64,000 bases of DNA from an uncultured Lachnospiraceae bacterium (GTDB taxonomy: Bacteria; Bacillota; Clostridia; Lachnospirales; Lachnospiraceae): assembly GCA_947174505.1 (NCBI GenBank), contig CAMWJF010000009.1:35114-99113 (forward strand), given 5' to 3'. The translations under genes and the position numbers were made by a program. Of this stretch, positions 19,142 to 28,154 are shown one piece after another. The notes beneath the pieces are model-generated. The model was not told where the DNA came from. It did no database searches and saw nothing but the letters and a program-made list of their open reading frames with translations. Positions within the stretch are counted from its first letter, which is position 1. Each line of letters starts with the position of its first letter.

Positions 19142-20086
19142 ATGAAGAAAACATGCAAACAATGCGGCGCAGAATTTACGCTGTCAGAGGATGAAATTGC
19201 TTTTTACCGGGGTAAAAATCTGCATATACCGAAACGGTGTGAGAAGTGCCGCAGGGAGAATAAAGCAAAAGCGGAAGGTAAAACGGCTGAACAGGTGGTC
19301 AGACCTTATCATGGAAAAAAAGACAATGAAATAAAACGGTGGACGGCAGCGGCGGCAGTCTGTGTGCTGTTGGCGGTCGTTATCGGCGCACTGCGCGCGG
19401 GATGGGTGTTTGAAGGAGCCTGGCCCGGCGCGGCGCAGGGGGGAAGCGCGGAAATAACGGCGGACATGCAGCCGGAAATTTCCGGGGAGCTGGGCGCTGT
19501 GCCATCGGGTACGGAACAGGATACGGCACAGGGAAAGCAGGCGGAAGTATCCGGGGAGCCGGGTGATGCGCCACAGGATACGGAACAGGACCGGCAGGCG
19601 GAGGTATCCGGGGAGCCGGATGATGCGCCACCGGATACGGAACAGAACAGGCAGGCAGAAGTATCCGGGGAGCCGGGCGATGTGCTACAGGGTACGGAAC
19701 AGGATACGGCACAGGGAAAGCAGGCGGAAATTTCCGGGGAGCCGGGTGCTGCGCTGTCGGATACGCCGCAGAAAACGCCAGAGGATAGGCAGACTGCCAA
19801 GACGGCGTCGTCAGGACATACCTATTCATTCCGCAAGGCGGAATATCTGCAGGAGCATTTCGAAAAACACGGGGATGAATTTGGCTACACAACGGCGGAC
19901 GAGTATTTGGCGGGCGCAAACAGGGTAGTGGCAGCGCCGGGGGTATTACATAAACTGGAAGCGGAAGACGGGGATGATGTGTATTATCTGGAATCCAGCA
20001 ACGAGTTTGTGATCGTCTCCACGGATGGATATATTCGGACATATTTTAAGCCAAACGACGGAAAAGCATATTTTGACAGACAATAG
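19142..20086 (+). CDS. Membrane-anchored zinc-ribbon protein with tandem repeats and toxin-like C-terminal domain
   Basis: 'CKQCGAEFTLSEDE...RCEKCR' ribbon, one TM segment, five repeats, C-terminal 'HFEKHGDEFGYTTADEYL...YIRTYFKPNDG'. Confidence 0.7.
   Translation: MKKTCKQCGAEFTLSEDEIAFYRGKNLHIPKRCEKCRRENKAKAEGKTAEQVVRPYHGKKDNEIKRWTAAAAVCVLLAVVIGALRAGWVFEGAWPGAAQGGSAEITADMQPEISGELGAVPSGTEQDTAQGKQAEVSGEPGDAPQDTEQDRQAEVSGEPDDAPPDTEQNRQAEVSGEPGDVLQGTEQDTAQGKQAEISGEPGAALSDTPQKTPEDRQTAKTASSGHTYSFRKAEYLQEHFEKHGDEFGYTTADEYLAGANRVVAAPGVLHKLEAEDGDDVYYLESSNEFVIVSTDGYIRTYFKPNDGKAYFDRQ
19469..19789 (+). repeat. Five in-frame tandem repeats (69, 57, 57, 69, 69 bp)
   Basis: Each begins CAGsCGGAA.TWTCCGGGGAGC; encodes QAEVSGEPGDxxxxTEQD. 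Confidence 0.9.
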
Positions 20087-20199
20087 GAACTTTTTGTTTT
20101 GCGCATTTACTTTAGCATACTGCTATGGTAAAATACAAAAGTGTGTAAAATTATTTTTAAGTACAATCATAAACAGGTTCTAAAAGAGGAGGAAAGATT

Positions 20200-21000
20200 A
20201 TGAAAAAGAAACTGGTAATGGTACTGATGGCAGCGATGGCTGTCTGCGGAACGCTTGCGGGCTGCGGCGGTGCAAAGGAGACGACGGCGGATGCCGGCAA
20301 CATGGTATATGCGGTGGAGGCGGGTTCCGCCGGGGAAGCGGTTGCTAACGAGAAGGGATATCAGACCAATGCGGTGGCTTCTCAGGCGGATGCGCTGATG
20401 GAAGTTGCTTCTGGCACCTCGGATGCAGCGATCATTGACCTTCTGATGGCGGGCGCCATGATCGGCGAGGGAACCAGTTATCCGAATCTGGTACATACGG
20501 ATGAGCTGACGACAGAGGAGTATGGCGTGGGATGCCGGAAAGGATCTGATCTGGCCGCTTATATTAATTTTGAGTTTGCACAGAGCTATGCGGACGGTTC
20601 CATGAAGGAGACGGCTGAGGTTTACGGCGTGCAGGAGGCGCTTGTGGAGCAGAATGCCACTGAGTTTACGGCGTCGGCTTCTGACAGCGATGTGGCCTAT
20701 ATTCAGGGCAAGGGCACGCTGATTGTGGGTATTACGGAGTTTGAGCCGATGGATTATAAGGATGAATCCGGCGAGTGGATCGGCTTTGACGCGGACATGG
20801 CGCGTATGGTTGCGGAAACGCTCGGCGTGGAGGCGCAGTTCGTGGTGATTGACTGGGATAACAAGATCATGGAGCTGGATTCCAAAAACATCGACGTTGT
20901 ATGGAACGGCATGACGTTGACTGATGAGGTCAAAAACGCCATGGAGTGTACCAACGCGTACTGCAATAATGCGCAGGTAGTCGTAGTGCCCGGAAAGTAG
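20200..21000 (+). CDS. Amino acid ABC transporter substrate-binding lipoprotein with apparently permuted lobe order
   Basis: Lipobox LAGC; lobe-2 motifs precede lobe-1 motifs, compared with the SBP at 16287. Confidence 0.88.
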   Translation: MKKKLVMVLMAAMAVCGTLAGCGGAKETTADAGNMVYAVEAGSAGEAVANEKGYQTNAVASQADALMEVASGTSDAAIIDLLMAGAMIGEGTSYPNLVHTDELTTEEYGVGCRKGSDLAAYINFEFAQSYADGSMKETAEVYGVQEALVEQNATEFTASASDSDVAYIQGKGTLIVGITEFEPMDYKDESGEWIGFDADMARMVAETLGVEAQFVVIDWDNKIMELDSKNIDVVWNGMTLTDEVKNAMECTNAYCNNAQVVVVPGK

Positions 21001-21055
21001 GAAACATCAGGTAGCAAAAGCGGAATGATACATGGAGACTTTAGGAGAGTAAGGC

Positions 21056-21712
21056 ATGTTTTTAAATGTTACGAAATCGCTGCTGGATGGTCTTTTGACT
21101 TCCTTTCAGATTTTTATTTTTACGCTGCTTTTTTCACTGCCGCTTGGGCTGCTTCTTGCCTTCGGCGCGATGAGCAGATGGAAAGCGCTGCGTGGGCTGG
21201 TCCAGACGCTTGTGTGGATCATACGGGGCACGCCGCTGATGCTGCAGCTGATTATCATTTTTTACGGCCCGGGTCTTTGGCTTGGACACAATATCTGGAG
21301 CGGCAGCGAGGCAGGGCGGATCACAGCGACGGTGGTGGCTTTCAGTATCAATTATGCCTGCTATTTTTCCGTGATCTTCCGGGGCGGCATCGAGGGTGTT
21401 CCTGTGGGCCAGCGGGAGGCGGGAGAGGTGCTCGGCATGACGAAGTGGCAGATCTTCTTTAAGGTCACGCTCCTGCAGATGGTGAAACGGGTGGTGCCGC
21501 CCATGTCCAATGAAATCATTACGCTGGTGAAGGACACGTCGCTTGCGCGGATTATTGCGGCGTACGAGCTTACCTTTGCGGGCTATTCCTTTATGAAGAG
21601 CAACGGGCTTACCTGGCCGCTCTTTTATACGGGGGTGTTTTATCTTCTGTTTGTGGGGATCCTGACATTGCTGTTTAATTATATCGAACGCAGGCTGGAC
21701 TATTTCAGGTAA
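21056..21712 (+). CDS. Polar amino acid ABC transporter permease
   Basis: 'IIRGTPLMLQLIIIFYG...EAGEVLGMTKWQIFFKVTLLQMVKRVVPPM'. Confidence 0.92.
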   Translation: MFLNVTKSLLDGLLTSFQIFIFTLLFSLPLGLLLAFGAMSRWKALRGLVQTLVWIIRGTPLMLQLIIIFYGPGLWLGHNIWSGSEAGRITATVVAFSINYACYFSVIFRGGIEGVPVGQREAGEVLGMTKWQIFFKVTLLQMVKRVVPPMSNEIITLVKDTSLARIIAAYELTFAGYSFMKSNGLTWPLFYTGVFYLLFVGILTLLFNYIERRLDYFR

Positions 21713-21773
21713 AGGAAAAACCGTGGTTCCGGTGAGCCGACGCAACATAGAACGCTTCGGAATGGAGGAAAAA

Positions 21774-22550
21774 ATGGCTGTCTTAGAGGTGAAAAATATC
21801 GGAAAACATTTTGGCTCTACCAGAGTGCTTGACGACGTGAGCTTTGATCTGGAGGAAGGGAGCGCGCTGGCGATCATCGGCTCCTCCGGCTCCGGCAAGA
21901 CGACGCTCCTACGCTGTCTGAATTTTCTGGAGACGCCGGACCGCGGCTCCATCGCGGTGCGGGGGGAAACCCTGTTTGACGCGGACAATCCTGCCAAAGG
22001 GCAGGAGAAGGATCTGCGCACCAAAAGACTGCATTTCGGCATGGTGTTTCAGGCGTTTCATCTGTTCCCGCAGTATACGGCGCTGGAAAATGTGACGCTG
22101 GCGGAAACGCTTCTTTCGAAGGAGCGGCCGGACTTTAAGCAGAAGAAAAAGGAAATTCTGGAGGAGATCGAGGCTCATGGGAAATCGCTTCTGGATCAGA
22201 TGGGGCTTTCGGAGCGCATGGATCATTATCCCCATCAGCTTTCCGGTGGGCAACAGCAGAGAGTTGCCATTGCCAGGGCGCTGGCGCTGAAGCCGGATAT
22301 CCTCTGTTTCGACGAGCCGACCTCGGCCCTTGACCCGGAGCTGACGGGGGAGGTGCTAAAGGTAATCAGGGGGCTTGCCCAACAGCATACGACCATGATT
22401 ATCGTAACCCATGAAATGAGCTTCGCCAGAGATGTGGCGGATCAGATCATCTTTATGGACGAGGGCGTGATCGTGGAGCAGGGTGACGCCAGACAGGTGA
22501 TCGACCATCCGAAGGAGGAACGTACGCGACAGTTTTTGACAAAATATTGA
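21774..22550 (+). CDS. Polar amino acid ABC transporter ATP-binding protein
   Basis: Walker [32 protein letters not shown] ggaggaa before 21774. Confidence 0.92.
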   Translation: MAVLEVKNIGKHFGSTRVLDDVSFDLEEGSALAIIGSSGSGKTTLLRCLNFLETPDRGSIAVRGETLFDADNPAKGQEKDLRTKRLHFGMVFQAFHLFPQYTALENVTLAETLLSKERPDFKQKKKEILEEIEAHGKSLLDQMGLSERMDHYPHQLSGGQQQRVAIARALALKPDILCFDEPTSALDPELTGEVLKVIRGLAQQHTTMIIVTHEMSFARDVADQIIFMDEGVIVEQGDARQVIDHPKEERTRQFLTKY

Positions 22551-22644
22551 CATGAGAGGGGCTTGCCTTATGGCAGGCTTCTATTATGTAATGAGTAATT
22601 GCGACAACATAAATCATTTAAGGAGAATGCGGGGCATTCTCTGA

Positions 22645-22670
22645 ATCGAGCACGCGGGTGCTCGATTTTT
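22645..22670 (+). terminator. Rho-independent terminator
   Basis: ATCGAGCACgcggGTGCTCGAT followed by TTTT. Confidence 0.85.
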
Positions 22671-22773
22671 ACTACCTTTTTTGGAAAAAGTACCATAGAT
22701 TTTGGGCGGCCCGGATGGTATCGTGGAAGCAGAAGACAGAAACAGTAAAAACGGAAGAGGAGGAAATGGGCAT

Positions 22774-23277
22774 ATGATTATGGAGATTATCAGTATTCTG
22801 CTGGGTGTTTTCCTGCTGGGAGCGATAGATTATGGAAGTGGGGGTGTTAACTTAAGGGGAATCGTTTTTCTGTTGGACTTTCCGTCCCTGATCATTATAT
22901 TGGCATTTACTGCGCCGGTATTGTTCCGGGGTGGAATATGGAAGGATTTTCTGAGGGCGTGGAGACTGCTGAAGAAGAACTATACCTGTCATTTGAGTGA
23001 GATCAGGCGGTCTTTGGATGTGGTGGAAATGCTGCAGAAACAGGTGCTCTGTGCGGGGATTGCCAGTATGCTTCTCTCTTTTATTCATATTCTGGGTGGG
23101 TTGTCTGATCTGGCCAGTTTGGGGCCTCATGTGGCGGTGGCGATTCTGACTATGCTGTATGCCGTGGTTTTTGAGATGCTGCTTCTGCCCCTGCAGATCG
23201 AGGCAAAGCGCCGGATTGCCGACTATATGCAAGTGGATACAGAAGAAATAACCATAACAGAGGACGGGAGGATATGA
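22774..23277 (+). CDS. Small membrane protein, MotA/ExbB-like topology
   Basis: Four TM helices; 'FPSLIIILAFTAPVL', 'AVAILTMLYAVVFEMLLLPLQIEAKRRI'. Confidence 0.6.
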   Translation: MIMEIISILLGVFLLGAIDYGSGGVNLRGIVFLLDFPSLIIILAFTAPVLFRGGIWKDFLRAWRLLKKNYTCHLSEIRRSLDVVEMLQKQVLCAGIASMLLSFIHILGGLSDLASLGPHVAVAILTMLYAVVFEMLLLPLQIEAKRRIADYMQVDTEEITITEDGRI

Positions 23278-23888
23278 AAAAGCATACGCTCCGGATTCTG
23301 CTGGGGACCGCGTATGTGTTTCTTCTGACGATACTACTTCTGTATCAGGCAGGTCTGTTCGGCGGGAGACGGGAGTGGACGGTTGCCGTACTTGGGACGC
23401 TGCTTCTCGGCGTCGCGCTGGCGGTGGTTCTGGCGCTCTACCTTCGGGTGAATGACCGGATTGCAAAATTGGAAGAGCATCCGTGTGTGGGAAAGGCGGG
23501 GCGGGAAACAGGGACAGACAAGGATACGGTTATGCCGGGAACCGTTGGAGAGGCGTGTACATCCGCAGGAAAAGACGGATTGTTTGGGAGTGGGAATACA
23601 TCTGCCGTCGGGGACAGCCGGTCGGCGCCGCGAAGCTACGAGGAGATTTACGCCTGTTTTCTGGCGGTTATGGAGGCGTGTGCGCTCTCCGAGCGGGAGC
23701 TGGAGGTGGCATGGCTTCTCTACAGGGGCTATACCAACAGGCAGATCGGAGAAGCCCTCTATATCGCGGAGACTACGGTGAAAAAGCACGTGTCCCACAT
23801 TTACCAGAAGATGGGGGTGTGCAGCAGAAAGGAATTTCGGGGCAGGGTGCGGACAGGCTTCCTTTCCGGGTCACACCCCGGCGGATGA
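23274..23888 (+). CDS. Membrane-anchored LuxR-type transcriptional regulator
   Basis: Two N-terminal TM helices; C-terminal HTH 'LSERELEVAWLLYRGYTNRQIGEALYIAETTVKKHVSHIYQKMGV'. Confidence 0.85.
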   Translation: MKKHTLRILLGTAYVFLLTILLLYQAGLFGGRREWTVAVLGTLLLGVALAVVLALYLRVNDRIAKLEEHPCVGKAGRETGTDKDTVMPGTVGEACTSAGKDGLFGSGNTSAVGDSRSAPRSYEEIYACFLAVMEACALSERELEVAWLLYRGYTNRQIGEALYIAETTVKKHVSHIYQKMGVCSRKEFRGRVRTGFLSGSHPGG

Positions 23889-25268
23889 GCCGACTGCGGT
23901 TTCCTCTGCGAACAGGTCTTCTCTTGTAATGTTTTTCAGCCATTTTCCGCTGCGGTAATGCCTGATCACCCAGGGCCATTTCACAAACTCGTCGGTGCAC
24001 AGCAGAAAGTACACCCAGAGAACGGGCAGCTTGAAAACGAAGGCAGCGAGAAAGCCAAGCGGCACCGCGTAGCCCCACATATCGATCACATCGCAGATCA
24101 GGCCGAAACGGCTGTCGCCGCCTGCGCGGAATACACCCGCGATCAGCGTGGTGTTGACGGCTGCCCCCATGATGTAGTAGGTGTTGATGAGCAGCATATA
24201 TTTCAGATAGTGCATGGCTGTTTCGGACAGTTTGGCAAAGTGCAGCACAAAGGGGGTGGCGAAAAGCACCAGCACGCCGCCGATGGCGCCGGTGATAACG
24301 GTGAGCTTCATCAGCCTGGAGGCGTAGGATTTTGCGCTTTCCATATTTCCCTCACCCATCACATTGCCAAGCAGGATACCGCCTGCGCTGGCGGTGCCGA
24401 AGCAGAGTACGGTGCCGAAATTCCTGACAACGACTACCAGAGAGTTTGCAGCTACCGCGTCGGAGCCCATGTGCCCCAGAATCACGGAGTACATGGAGAA
24501 GGCAACGCTCCATGCCAGATCGTTGGCGAGGGCTGGCAGGGAAAGGCGGAGGAAGTCCTGAAAGAGAAGCCTGTTCTTCAGGAACATGTAACTGAATTTC
24601 AGCTTGATATCCGTGCTGAACAGGGACACCACGATACAGCCAAGCAGTTCAATCACACGGGACAGGGCAGTCGCGATGGCGACGCCGGTGGCGCCGAGCT
24701 GCGGCGCGCCGAAGAGTCCGAAGATAAACACGGCGTTCAGGAAAATATTCAGGGTGAAAGCCATGACATTTAACACCATGCTGACAGTGACCCGTCCGAT
24801 ACTGCGCAGGATCGCCAGGTACACTTCTATAATGCCCCAGCAGAGATAGGTGACTGCCATCACGCGAAGATACCCGGCTCCGATTCCGATCAGTTCCGCG
24901 TCGTCTGTGAAAAGCTTCATCAGAAGCTCCGGCGCAAAGAAGGCAAATGCGGAGAAGCACAGGGAGATAATCAGGGAAAACCGCATGGCAATGCCCTGAA
25001 TGGCGCGGATCGGCTGGAGATCGCCCTTTCCCCAATACTGCGCGCTCAGCATGGACGCGCCCGTTCCCAGACCGTAATAGATCATAAAGAGAACGCTGGC
25101 GTAGTTGGCGGCCAGCGACACGGCGGAGATGGAGGACTGTCCCACATAATTCAGCATAACTACGTCCGCGGAGCTCACGGCGGCGCTTAACAGATTCTGA
25201 ATGACAATCGGAATCACCAGCTTAATAATTTTGCTGTAAAAGTTATCTTTGGCAGCGGCTGTATTCAT
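23871..25268 (-). CDS. MATE family efflux transporter
   Basis: 'VIQNLLSAAVSSADVVMLNYVGQSSISAVSLA' typical MATE N-terminus. Confidence 0.92.
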   Translation of the reverse strand: MNTAAAKDNFYSKIIKLVIPIVIQNLLSAAVSSADVVMLNYVGQSSISAVSLAANYASVLFMIYYGLGTGASMLSAQYWGKGDLQPIRAIQGIAMRFSLIISLCFSAFAFFAPELLMKLFTDDAELIGIGAGYLRVMAVTYLCWGIIEVYLAILRSIGRVTVSMVLNVMAFTLNIFLNAVFIFGLFGAPQLGATGVAIATALSRVIELLGCIVVSLFSTDIKLKFSYMFLKNRLLFQDFLRLSLPALANDLAWSVAFSMYSVILGHMGSDAVAANSLVVVVRNFGTVLCFGTASAGGILLGNVMGEGNMESAKSYASRLMKLTVITGAIGGVLVLFATPFVLHFAKLSETAMHYLKYMLLINTYYIMGAAVNTTLIAGVFRAGGDSRFGLICDVIDMWGYAVPLGFLAAFVFKLPVLWVYFLLCTDEFVKWPWVIRHYRSGKWLKNITREDLFAEETAVGSSAGV

Positions 25269-25467
25269 AGAAGAAACCCTCCGTTTTTTGCGTAAAGTGA
25301 TAACATCTTAATACATTCCTTTTCCCATGTCAATCGGTTTTCCCGAACATAAAAAATTTTTTAAAATATTTGAATTTTTCATGAAAATGCTACTTGCGTT
25401 TTTGCAACAGTGTGATAAAATCGTCCTCAAATGATTAGAGCGAAAAGCTTAATGATGGAGGCGTATT

Positions 25468-26832
25468 ATGGAAAAGGATATGACGAAGGGAAGTCCCATG
25501 AGGCTGATTCTGGGCTTTGCCGTGCCCCTTTTGTTCGGGCTTGTATTTCAGCAGTTCTACAGTATGATGGACGCGGTTATCGTGGGACACTATCTGGGAG
25601 TGGACGCGCTGGCGGCGGTGGGAGCTACAGGCTCCGTCAACTTTCTGATTATCGGGTTCTGCATGGGCGTGTGCAGCGGCTTTGCCATTCCGATCGCGCA
25701 GGAGTTCGGCGCGAGGCATGAGGGAGAGCTTCGCAGATTTGTGGCCAACAGCGTGTGGCTGTCCGTGATCTTTGCGGTGGTCATCACAATCGTGGTCTCT
25801 CTTCTGTGCCGCCAGATTTTGCAGCTTATGCGGACGCCTGCGAACATTATCGACGGTTCCTATAGCTACATAATCATTATTTTTCTGGGCATACCAGTTG
25901 TGTTTCTCTACAATATGACGGCGTCTATCCTGCGGTCATTGGGGGACAGCAGAACGCCGGTGGTGTTTCTTGTGACGGCGGCGGTACTGAATATTTTTCT
26001 GGACGTGTTCTGCATCGTGGCGCTGCACATGGGCGTGGCCGGGGCGGCGGTAGCTACGGTGGTATCGCAGGCCATTGCGGGCTTTGCCTGCCTTATTTAT
26101 ATGCGCAAAAAATTTGCGATTTTAAAACTGTCTCAGGAGGAGCGCAGATGGAACAGGGATTACGCGGCGAAGCTCTGCAATATGGGCATTCCCATGGGAC
26201 TGCAGTATTCGATCACAGCCATCGGCAGCGTGATTTTGCAGAGTTCGGTGAACAGCATCGATTCCAATGCGGTGGCGGCGGTCACGGCGGGCGGCAAGGT
26301 GAGTATGCTGCTGGTCTGCCCCTTTGACGCCCTGGGCTCCACCATGGCGACCTACGGCGGACAGAACGTGGGCGCGGGGGATCTGGAGCGTGTGGACAGG
26401 GGGCTTAAGAGCTGCTGTCTGCTGGGGCTGGTTTATTCCCTGCTTGCGCTGGGCGCGGTATATCTGTTCGGGAAACAGCTTCTTTTGCTGTTTCTGGATG
26501 CGGGGGAGACGCAGATCATCGGCAACGCTTACTCCTTCATTCGGATGAACGCGCTGTTTTATTTCCCTCTGGCGCTTGTGAACATCGTCCGTTTCCTGAT
26601 TCAGGGAATGGGCTTCAGCAGACTTGCAGTCTTTGCAGGCGCTTTTGAGATGCTGGCGAGGGCGCTGGCCGGCTTTCTGCTTGTGCCGCATTTCGGATTC
26701 AGCGCGGTGCGCTTTGCGAACCCGCTGGCATGGATCTTTGCGGATATCTTTTTGATCCCGGCATTTTTCTATGTGAGGAAGAAGCTGGCGGGCATCCTGC
26801 AGGGCGGCGCGGAGACGTCGCGCCAGGCGTGA
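25468..26832 (+). CDS. MATE family efflux transporter
   Basis: 'LLFGLVFQQFYSMMDAVIVGHYLGVDALAAVGATGSVNFL'. Confidence 0.93.
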   Translation: MEKDMTKGSPMRLILGFAVPLLFGLVFQQFYSMMDAVIVGHYLGVDALAAVGATGSVNFLIIGFCMGVCSGFAIPIAQEFGARHEGELRRFVANSVWLSVIFAVVITIVVSLLCRQILQLMRTPANIIDGSYSYIIIIFLGIPVVFLYNMTASILRSLGDSRTPVVFLVTAAVLNIFLDVFCIVALHMGVAGAAVATVVSQAIAGFACLIYMRKKFAILKLSQEERRWNRDYAAKLCNMGIPMGLQYSITAIGSVILQSSVNSIDSNAVAAVTAGGKVSMLLVCPFDALGSTMATYGGQNVGAGDLERVDRGLKSCCLLGLVYSLLALGAVYLFGKQLLLLFLDAGETQIIGNAYSFIRMNALFYFPLALVNIVRFLIQGMGFSRLAVFAGAFEMLARALAGFLLVPHFGFSAVRFANPLAWIFADIFLIPAFFYVRKKLAGILQGGAETSRQA

Positions 26833-26894
26833 TAAGGATATCTGGAATCAGATGACCGGACAGATATATGTATGACGACTTTGACGGAGATGAT

Positions 26895-28013
26895 ATGATG
26901 AGCGTAACGATCTTTACCATGACCCACAAAAAATTTCCCACGCCCGGCGATCCCATCTATGTGCCTTTACAGGTGGGCCGGGCAGGGGCGGAGGATCTGG
27001 GGTATATAGGAGATGACACAGGTGTCAGTATTTCCCCAAAAAACTGCTATTACGGGGAGCTGACGGGCGTTTACTGGGTCTGGAAAAATATAAAAACTTC
27101 CGATTATGTGGGGATCAGTCATTACCGCAGATATTTCTGCACGGAGGAGGGGCGGATTCTCACGGGACGGGAATATGAAGCGATTCTTTCAGAGTGCGAT
27201 ATCATAACCTCTAAGCTGTTGAAACTGAATTTTACCTATTACGAGGGCTATGCCGGGGACTATAACATTCACGATCTGGAGGCCGTGGGAGAGGTGATCC
27301 GGCAGTTTTATCCTGCGTATTATGAAACGTTTGAGAAACTGGTGCACGGCAGAGGCACTTACTTCGGCAATATGATGGTCTGCAAAAAAGAGATTTACGA
27401 CGCTTACTGCGAATGGCTTTTCGGTATTTTTGAGAAGGCGGAAGAAAGAATCGACGCTTCCGGGTACGATGATTACCACAAGCGGGTTTACGGCTTTATC
27501 TCGGAATTTCTTCTGTATGTCTGGACGCAGGTGCAGGGACTTAAGGTTTATGAGTGCAAGGTGGGCATGACCGACGAAAAGCGGGAGACGGCGGAGATCA
27601 AGGAGCGGCTGGCGGATTACTTTGCAAAGAAGGACATTGCCGGGGCGAAGGCGTATATGCTGGCCTGCCTTGAGAAACGGCCGGACGTGCTGATGGAAGC
27701 CTCTGACATAACGGGAGAGTTAAAGATGTCCATGCAGGTAATTGCAGTATGTGAGTTGGAAAAACAGGCTTACGGCAGCAGCACCATCGACCGCATACAG
27801 GATTTCGGGGCGCTGATGGCGCACTTTCAGAAGCTGAACGACATGATTCAGGCATGGAAAGAGGGAGAGAATAAAATCTCTCCCTCAGAAGTAGAGTTTT
27901 ATCTGAAAAATGAAAATATTACAGGGATTGCGCTGGAGGCCTCGGCGCGGCTGTTTTATCCGGCGGCGGAGGCTTTTGAGATCGCGGAATCTGTGAGAAC
28001 CTGTGGAAGTTAA
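26895..28013 (+). CDS. DUF4422-like glycosyltransferase
   Basis: 'YGELTGVYWVWKNIKTSDYVGISHYRRYF' and 'FGNMMVCKKEIYDAYCEWLFGIF'. Confidence 0.8.
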   Translation: MMSVTIFTMTHKKFPTPGDPIYVPLQVGRAGAEDLGYIGDDTGVSISPKNCYYGELTGVYWVWKNIKTSDYVGISHYRRYFCTEEGRILTGREYEAILSECDIITSKLLKLNFTYYEGYAGDYNIHDLEAVGEVIRQFYPAYYETFEKLVHGRGTYFGNMMVCKKEIYDAYCEWLFGIFEKAEERIDASGYDDYHKRVYGFISEFLLYVWTQVQGLKVYECKVGMTDEKRETAEIKERLADYFAKKDIAGAKAYMLACLEKRPDVLMEASDITGELKMSMQVIAVCELEKQAYGSSTIDRIQDFGALMAHFQKLNDMIQAWKEGENKISPSEVEFYLKNENITGIALEASARLFYPAAEAFEIAESVRTCGS

Positions 28014-28154
28014 CGGGGGAGCGGGCTTCCTAACAGTCTGCGCAGATTAGCATCGGGGATATTTGCTCAGATGTGATAAAGAAGCAATAGAAGTGTAAAA
28101 AATTTTGCCGTCCCCTATCCGGCACTTATTTCATGCGCCGGACAGGTCAGGCTC

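Noticed and set aside
19469-19789. Tandem repeats considered as a CRISPR array
   Set aside because: Units are contiguous, in-frame and coding with no unique spacers; no cas genes nearby.
23871-26832. Head-to-head MATE genes considered as a single heteromeric system
   Set aside because: MATE transporters act as single chains; the arrangement alone is weak evidence of joint function.
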